Shown here: positions 22,401 through 31,400 of the stretch, piece after piece | Numbering within the stretch: the first letter of the stretch is position 1 | Layout: every line of letters begins with the position of its first letter | From: Phoronis ovalis | Lineage: Eukaryota; Phoronida; Phoronidae | Direction of reading: 5' to 3' | Length of the DNA stretch: 32,212 nt | NCBI GenBank assembly: GCA_028565635.1 | Contig: JAOXYB010024847.1 | Span: 1-32,212 of the forward strand | Translations under genes and position numbers: made by a program | Notes under the pieces: generated by a model | Seen by the model: only the letters and a program-made list of their open reading frames with translations | Told to the model about the DNA's origin: nothing | Database searches by the model: none

Positions 22401-25400
22401 CCACTTAAAGCGCTTCATAATAGAGCACTCTTTAATAAAGCGCTTCAGCCTCTAATGTGTATGCGAATAAATCGCTTCAAGGGCATTAAAATAAAGCGCT
22501 TCAAGCAAAAATTAATCCTCCTCCTGAGGTGGGTTAACTTTTTCCTGAAGCGCTTTATAAAAGTTTTAGCGACTTAACTTTCTACCACGAGCTGATGTTT
22601 ACCTGCGCATTAGCAATTGATATTTCCGCTTTATTAGCATGCTGGCTTTTGCCGCAACAATAATATATGCGTGTGTGTATATATAAGTTGGTTGTGGAGC
22701 TCGTCTTATCTGAGGTAATTTATCTAAGAAACATCAAGACACCTCTTGCCAGCCTCCTTTTAAAACCTAAAAATCAGTCCCAACTCCAAAAACATTTTAT
22801 TATCCAAAAATTAGACCCTGAAAAACCATAACCCTTAGGAAATTAAAGGGCTTAACCAAACAGCTTTAAAGGATGCACTTTCATAGGATATCAATCAATA
22901 GGTTAACCTAACGGTTCAAAGTCAATACTGACCTGTATGAATATTTAAACCTATGTGACATCACTTAGAGTCATGGAAAAAAATGTGAAGTAAATAAACT
23001 GCACATGGTAATTATTTCGACAAATCTCAGACAAAAGTGATCACTCAATGTGACTAAGTTAACAGTTTCGTCATTAATTGAGTTGTTGAAGAGAAAATTG
23101 CTCATGCAAAACGAGCTCAGTAGTATAAATATACTCTGTTCATTAATAGCTATACTGTGACTTCTATCATTAATTATAACTTCCAGGTATCTCCTTTTTC
23201 CTAGGATCAAGATTTTATAAAAATTCCAATGGATTTGGAGCCTTCATAAGCAATAGGGTGCTGACAGTAAATATAAATGTACAGCATGCATTTCTTTTTT
23301 AAATTAAATATCTCGATCATGACTGGTCTTGTAGATGTTTTATACAATTCAAACAAGATACTGTTTATCATATTCAAATTTCATTGCAGTCTCTTCTGGT
23401 ACATAAAGTTATGTAAAATTACATGATTGAAAGCAAATTAAACTGTGTTGTATTCCTTTTGTGTCACCCTGTATATCTAGATAGAATTATCAGTGGGACA
23501 TATATAAAGGGGAACAATCTGTTTAAATTATTAATTATGGTATGAGCCAATCATTTATATGAAGGACAAAGATATCACATCTGTCTGAGAAAGTTATTAA
23601 ATTCTAATGAGTATTTAAAGTGCTCAAGGTGATGCAATACAATTACTAAAATATTTTATAAAAAAACAAGTTGGAATGTTTTCGGATTAACTTTGTTTCT
23701 AGAAGATCAAAGCTGTCTATTTATTAAGGACTATACTCAGCTTCATGTGAGTAAATCATAACAAAGCCAGTCTCCAGATAAAATCATTTGACCTGAAACG
23801 AATCATAAAATACCACGTATAGTGAAGTACAAAACCAAAGCGTTGAAATTTGGAACGAATATTGTTTTGTTCACTAATTTAAAGTAGGCATCAACAAAAA
23901 CTTTTCGAAAAAAAAACCAACCAGGACAAGTTTTGAATTTTAAAGAATTGAAAAATGGAAAACAACACTACAAGATTTATGTCAGATATTCAAAGTTATA
24001 GTCTATCTGTTGGGTGGCTCCTTTTTACTATTAGAGCTGTTACTGTAGTTTTGATTATAATTGGGAACACCATTGTAATACTTATATACTGGAATTTCAA
24101 AGAAGTTAGACAGTCGCCTCAAAGTATCTTTGTAGTCACATTAGCAATGACTGATTTGGCATGTGCAATTTTTACAGTGCCTTCATACATGTACAGGAAT
24201 ATTATACCAAATATGTATGACCCAAGAACACCTATGCCATGGCATTATAGAAATAAGGAAGTTTGTTTATTAGCATTATATGCCTCATTACAACCGACTT
24301 CATGGTCGGTGGCCATACTGGTATTAATTGCCATCGAAAGATGTATGGTGACATTTTCCCCAATGAAATCCAAATATTTCATTACTCGCCAGAACTGTAT
24401 TATAGCTGCATTGACTATGTGGTTAATATTTACTATTCCTCTGCTTGGATGTATAATTACAGCTGCAGTGGAAACATACAATTCAAATATTCGTTGCACA
24501 ACTAGAAGACAATTTGACGATAGATGGAAAAATGTTCATTATTTATCTATTTCAGTTATACCTTTGAGTCTTGCCGCTTTGTTGTATATAGGAATACTTA
24601 TTAAAGTCCGTTACGAAGCATATCGAATACAACGTTTAACTGCCGGAGCTGTGGTACAAAACAGACGCCAAAACAAAATTACAAAGACCATGTTTTTAGT
24701 ATTATTTGCCTTTGTTATTTGTATGCTACCTTTCTATATTCAAGACATTTTGTTACAAATAACAAAATATTCACACAGAGTTTTTCGGGAAGTTTTGGTA
24801 GAAACTACTGTCATTTTGTGGCACATTAATTCTCTTGTGAATCCATTTCTTTATGGATTCACAAATAGTAACTTTCGCAAATATTTTAAGAAGCTTTTTC
24901 ATAAAAGAAACAGTGTTCATCCTGCATTGTGAGTTCTTTCATCCATCATAATAATGCTGTTAGATTACAAGTTATTTGTATAACAATTGCTTTATCTGTA
25001 AGTATTAGTTTTAACACAGCTTTTCTTAACTGGTCTCTGCAGTGTATCGGCTATGTTTAGAGTCCTTTCTAAGATTATAGTGTAAACTGTTGGTCATTTA
25101 CCTTCTGGCAATCTGATTTCAGAAGCGACATTATCAGATAACAATTTAATTTTCATTAACTCTACCTGAACGCTATTGTTATGAGCACTGTATGTAATAT
25201 AATTGTTAATATTATACTTGTGATTTAGGCTGTATACAGAATAAATAATATGTTTTATTATAAAAATTATTAAGATATTATAAGAAAATATCACTGGCAC
25301 AATTCAAAATGTTAAATAAAATTGACAACAACATATACTTGTAACAAATTGACTGTATGTTATCCAAATGGTAACATTTCGTATTCAAAGTAAACAACAA

Positions 25401-28400
25401 TTTTGCTTTTTGTTAAAAGTAATGAATACCAAATTGAACATACCTCCTTCCCATGCTGGTCATGTCGGTGATCCAACAGCTGCAGGACAAGTGTCCAGAG
25501 TTCACGTATGCAAGTGCATGGAAATGGAGAGGTCTGTTTATAAACACTGAAGGACAACTGAAATACAAATACTAAGCTAAAGAAAAACAATCCACTTATT
25601 TTAAACTTCTACTGGCCAAGATTTTTTTTTTGCTGGTAGTCTGGTTAAAAATTTCTCCTCATTTTTGGTTTAAAATGTACTTTCTTGTCCTTTGCACAAA
25701 TTGTTAAACTGAGCAATAAACAGAATTTTAAAATGACAGATAAGGAGGCAAATGAAAATTGTATGGATAAACATTTAACCATGTGAAAACTAGTTTACAG
25801 TAATAAACAAGACATTTGTCATGTCTAACGCCCATCTAATGTCAGTGTGGGATTATATTTTTTTTACATTATAAGTTTTTTACATTAGAAAAGAATAGAA
25901 TACTTCATGCATTATAATCTGGTTTATCATTGTTTTGGTGGGGTACTCTTATTCAAAATGACTGTATGTTCTGTCCGATGCGTTACCCCCGTGGAGTACT
26001 GACCATTTTTAGATGGGGATGTGCAGCCAAATCAAAATATCCACCCATTTTTAGGGATTTTGTTCTCAAAAAGTGACCCATTTTTAGGGTTTTCTGTCAC
26101 AAAAAGGATCAATTTTTAAGGTTTTTTCATGAAAAAACGACCCATTTTTAGGGTTTGTTGAAAAGTGGACTAATTTTTACAGACATTTCTGTGAAAAGTG
26201 GACCCATTGTTATAATTGTGAAAAAGTGACCCATATGGGTCACCAACCTATGGCCTTCTTAGAACCACCTTTGAATCATCCAAGCAGCATTTTGCGGCTA
26301 CAAACACAACGTGACATGCCATGTAATCTGGGTCAATATTACACATAACCCGTACTTTGACCTGTACTTATTCTGTACTGAAAATGGAGCTGATCGGATA
26401 AAAACTGACGCAGTTATTGCAACACAATAAAAATTGTGGTAAAAATTGTCAAAGATTTGTATCTGCATTTGACCTACTTGTCAAGGTCATTTTGAAATAT
26501 CACCTAGTTAATTACGCTCACCAACCTATGACCTTCCTAGAACCACCTTTGAATTGTCCAGGCAGTGCTTCGTCTTCGCGGCTATAGACGCAACGTTACG
26601 TGCCCTCTCTAGAACAAACATGGCTGCCAGTTGGCCATATTGGAAGTAATCCAGGTCAATATTAAATATAACCCGTACTTTGACTTGTACTTACTCTGTA
26701 CTGAATATGGAGCTGATCAGATAAAAACTGATGCAGTTATTGCAAGACGAAGTTTCGTACTGGCATTTGACCTACTTGTCAAGGTCATTTTAAAATGTCA
26801 CCTAACCTATTACGCCCACCAACCTATGGCCTTCCTAAAACCACCTTTCAATCGTCAAGGCAGTGCTTCATCTTCGCGGCTACAGATGCAACGTTACGAG
26901 CCCTCTCGGGAACAAACATGGCCGCCAGCCGGTCATATTGGAAGTAATCAAGGTCAGAAACATAAATGACCTGCACTTTGACCTGTAAGCTATTATCGCA
27001 AGATAAAGGAAAGTGTTACATAAGACAACGACAACGCTTTCACTACGACAATATGCACAGCCACTATGTGGATGAGCATAAAAATCTTTCTTGCAAATTT
27101 AATAGTTTGATTAAGAGCTTAGCATACTTTATGATGTCTGTTGAGAGCGATAATCACCAAATCCCATATGAGAATTAGCACAGCCTGTGAGAACACATCC
27201 ATTTCAATGGCGTCAATTCGGGAACATAACAACACTGGTTCACCATAAGTAACCTCTACAAAGTTTACAAAATATTATTTTTTATTTCATATTGGATAAA
27301 ATGAACTTTTTTGCAGTGCTTTATAAAAGCAAAATATCTGTGACATTTAATAAGATAGCTGTTTATCAACGTTAAACTAGAACTCCCATCCATATTTTTG
27401 TGTATTGAGAAAATCGAAAATTTGTTTTGGAAGTATTTTTAAGGAATGTACTTTTAAATGCGTGATTTAAATCGCATTAGGTCTCTCCAGCCTCTTTTCA
27501 CTATGGTTCAGGTACTTTTGCTTTTCTATATACATTGCAAAAATCACTTTTTAATTTAATGTAAATAATGGAAACTTATGAACAATTACACCTGAATACA
27601 GTTTCAACCAATAAATAACTGTAATTTTGTTTGGGGTAGTATTAAAGTTTTATGTGTCTATTTAGCACTTTTATCGTAACCAAAATTAATTCTTAGATCA
27701 TTATACTTTTCTCTAACTGAAACTTTCTAACCAGACTGATATGCAATATGGATATCTGTACACAGATTGCATGACAGTATATATACTTTACTTCAAAACA
27801 AGCTGCTTTACCTGACAAGTTTGTAGAAAGAAGATACAAAATCTGGACGACATTCCAATGTACATCCATAAAAAAATGAAGAATGTGATAATTTCCAGAT
27901 GACGTCTAAAAACAGAGGAAAGTAACCAGTTTAAATTATTATGTTATTGCGCTTTTTTGGGTAATTGAAATTAGAAGCAATTTGTAACATTACAACAGTG
28001 TTACAAATGTTTAAACATTGTTTCCCCTCATATTTGTCATTACAAGAAGTAGCAATCAATTAAAAAAGAATTGCAAAGTAAGCTTCCATCACAGGTCTTC
28101 GTTACTGAAATTATTTAATAGTTAAGGGGGTGTTGAAAAAATAGGAATGATAACCTTTAAAATTTTCTATTCCAGTTACATAAATTCGCTTATGTATCTC
28201 AGGCATTTTATTTGCATCGTAAGAAACTTGTACAAAAAAATGCCTTGTCACTCCAATGACGAGTCGCAGCTGAAAGATGTATGAGCAAAGGTTAATATTT
28301 GAATGAAAGGATACTTCTCACAAAATTATCCTTTTTTACATCAGTGCATTGACAGAAACATCATAGCACAATTCTAGTTTTCTAGATCCTGGTCAAATAC

Positions 28401-31400
28401 ATTGGAATGTTAATAAAAAATTAACAAACAATGTTAAGGTATCGACTTCAGCCACTTCTACCATGCTCATATATTTAGAACCTTGACATACCAATGAGAC
28501 AAACTTTCAAAGTTAATCATGTAATAGAATCATGTAGAAATACTTACATTGCTGCCATGTCTTGAAGCACTGTTTTCTATGATATGCCCTGGTAGAGATG
28601 TCAGTCTTCCAACATGCAGTAGCAGAGCATGAAGTTGATTCGTTAATACAGAAGAAAATTCTTGTGTAGAATTTTTAGGAACAAATCTGTAACAGTGGTA
28701 TCAATAGACACTACACACATATATTACTGACAGGCAAGGTTCATTACAGTCAAATCATATTAACAAAATGTTTAAAGGAAGACCAATTTTCCAGGCTAGC
28801 AACATCTGCACATTCAACAGTATGCAAAAATTAGTTAGTTACACTAAAAACACAAGTATAGTTGTTTTTCTATAAATTGTGCTAAAAAATAAAGGGATCA
28901 AAAATCATCATATAATCAACACACCTGTATATGTAAGTTTTAATGTATTCAAAAAAGGTAAGTATATCTTGTCTATACTGCATAAATTCTGTTGCACATT
29001 CGCCTCCATTACATGTTGATGCAGTTTCTTGCACACGCCTCTCAAATTGATTAATGTGTTTTCTACAAAATCACAAACAGTGATTGTTTTTTAATAAAGA
29101 AATTAGTAACGAGAAATATACTCAATGAATGTTCATTCAATTTGCGTAAAATTAAAATTACAGAAATAAATTAGAAGGCAACAGACTATTCACATGCTAC
29201 AGTTGGTGGCATCTGTAGTCAAAGCGAAACATTCCCACTGTGACATTTTTTGAATGAAAAATCCCCCCAGTCCTCAGAATTGTGGGATTGATTGAGTTCT
29301 TGTCCACTAACATTACTAATTTATAAGTGCATGCATATAGTCTATTGTCATTACTGTTGAGGGTATTTTAAAAAACAAATTAATAATAATTTTTAATGCT
29401 AATTAAAAGATATTTTAATAAAAAATATTTTAATTAATAATAAACTTTATTGCTAAAGGTGTTTTAATAAATTTTAACAATTTTCACTGCTGTTTTTTTT
29501 TTAATGAAAATAAATTTTAATAAAATATTTTCAGAAAAAATCTTAAGTAAGTAAGGATACTTTTTAGTGTTAAATATCTATTGGTACTTGTGGGCTGTGG
29601 CATTAAGCTGGCAATTTGGCATTTGAATAGTAATAAGCTTTTCTGAACTATTAACAGAGACCTCATTTTTTTAAACATATTTTTGAATTGTAACCAACAA
29701 AATATGGTCAAAACCAGATTCTCTGTTAAGGCAAATCCCTATATAGTTGGAGGACTTGGTGGTAAACACTGATATGCATTGTATATGCCTATCTTAAAAA
29801 TTCTTGTAGCGTTAAACTCGTTAATACCTTTAAAGATCACATAATTATATCTTTTCACTATAATATAAGACTTTTTAATCGTTTTATCAACAGCATTTAA
29901 AAAAATTATGTGCTATGACGTTCATATTATAGCCTTCTTAAAGTAATGTTCTGTACTTTTAAATTCTTCATATGAAAAAGAATTTTGTAATACTTTTTTC
30001 TTTTTTTATGAAATACATAAATTGGATTTGTACTAAACAAAGGGCTTATGTTGATGTGTGAAACTGTTTTGTTATCTGGAAAACTTTGAGAGAAAAATAT
30101 AATTGAACCATGTAAATTAGCAGATTTTTGGATGGTAGACAATGAAACATACGGTATTTTATTTTACACTGAAAATCAAAAATTGTTTTAATTGCTTGAT
30201 TATTAAAAAGTTAATCTTCATTATTATATCAGGAAATGTAAGAAAAGATTACTGTACAGGCAAATTTTTACTTTGTATGTGTTATAACCAATATCTAAAG
30301 TTATTTTGGCAGAATATCCCTTGCATGCAATATACCTCAGCATAAAAAAGACCCTATGAATATCTTCTTTCAAAGCAAGCTGAGTTATGAACTGGTACCC
30401 AAATAACTCGGCAGTAACTGTTTGAAATGCTGTAGGAGCCAGGTCATTACATGATAACATCCTACAAAATAAGAATTCAATTAAATGATGGGTTTCTATC
30501 AAAAAGCAGTATTTTGCATTTGGTTTCAAGGAAAACAAATGATTTCACTATCTGCACCTAAATAAAGGAAAAACACAAGTAAGTTTTCATATAGCACATC
30601 TACTTTTCAGGGAAACAGTCAATCAATTTAAATATTTATCATTTCTACTAGCTAATTAACAACACAAAGAATCCATTGTCAATTATGTGTAATCAAACAG
30701 AAATATATAACAAATGTATAACAAACAAGTATGGACATAAATTTGATATTTTTATTGGGCTGTCAGTTAGGAGCTATTTAGAATCCTAGGGATAGATGGG
30801 AGATTAAAGGTATTTTTTAACAAAGAAGCTTTCAGACTGCAATTAATTCACCTGTGCAGGGTTTGCTGCTTTAAATATCCATCTCGATGAACATCCTTGA
30901 AATCTCTTGGATTAGTTTCTCCACAGCACGTGAAACAGGCAGGTACATCAGAAAGAAAATCTTTAAGAAAAATAACAATTGATATATCTAATCATTTAGG
31001 ATATATTTACACATTAAATTTAGTATAAATGTCCTTTTTCTAAAGAAAATCTGCCAAAGAGTACAAACATTTGAAATATTAGTAGCAGTTTGCAAGATAT
31101 ACCTGGCACACAAAATTTCCCAATATTTCACATAATCTTGTTTGACTGTACTTCAGATTCTAACCTTGCTTATTACACCAGCTATTAAATGTGGTACCAG
31201 ATATAAAGATTCATGTGACTTTTTAAAAAAAAATAATCAGAAATTGACTTATTTAAATATACATGCAAATCTAAATAAGATTCCTTCTTCACGATACCTT
31301 CTTCAAACTGCCTCTTTTCTACTGTATCTATAGCAAATTCATAGTCCATTTGCTCAGGCGCTTTGTGTATTGGAGAAAGTGGTGGTGTCATAGAGCAGCT

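Larger units (their letters stand above)
8628..25101 (-). other. MMS22L: MMS22L intron 9 (about 16.5 kb), host of nested genes and repeats
   Basis: This intron is over ten times longer than any other traced here. Besides the two receptor genes it contains the decayed composite repeat (10735-11500), a 268-bp tandem duplication (12107-12612), isolated mariner-like termini (13958, 20275) and a possible mariner-type element (21913-23473). Between these, 8628-10734, 12613-15248 and 16261-21912 hold no coding sequence I can support apart from one weak acidic ORF near 18720. Confidence 0.85.

Noticed and set aside
25360-25443. Extension of MMS22L exon 8 to read VCSIWYSLLLTKSK
   Set aside because: It loosely resembles the human SFWNWLNKLL region, but the frame soon meets a stop with no phase-compatible donor, whereas AAGGAG|gtatgt joins exon 9 and exon 10 in phase.
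26050-26160. Telomere-like TTTAGGG words
   Set aside because: They are part of ~33-bp minirepeats and never form consecutive TTAGGG or TTTAGGG runs.
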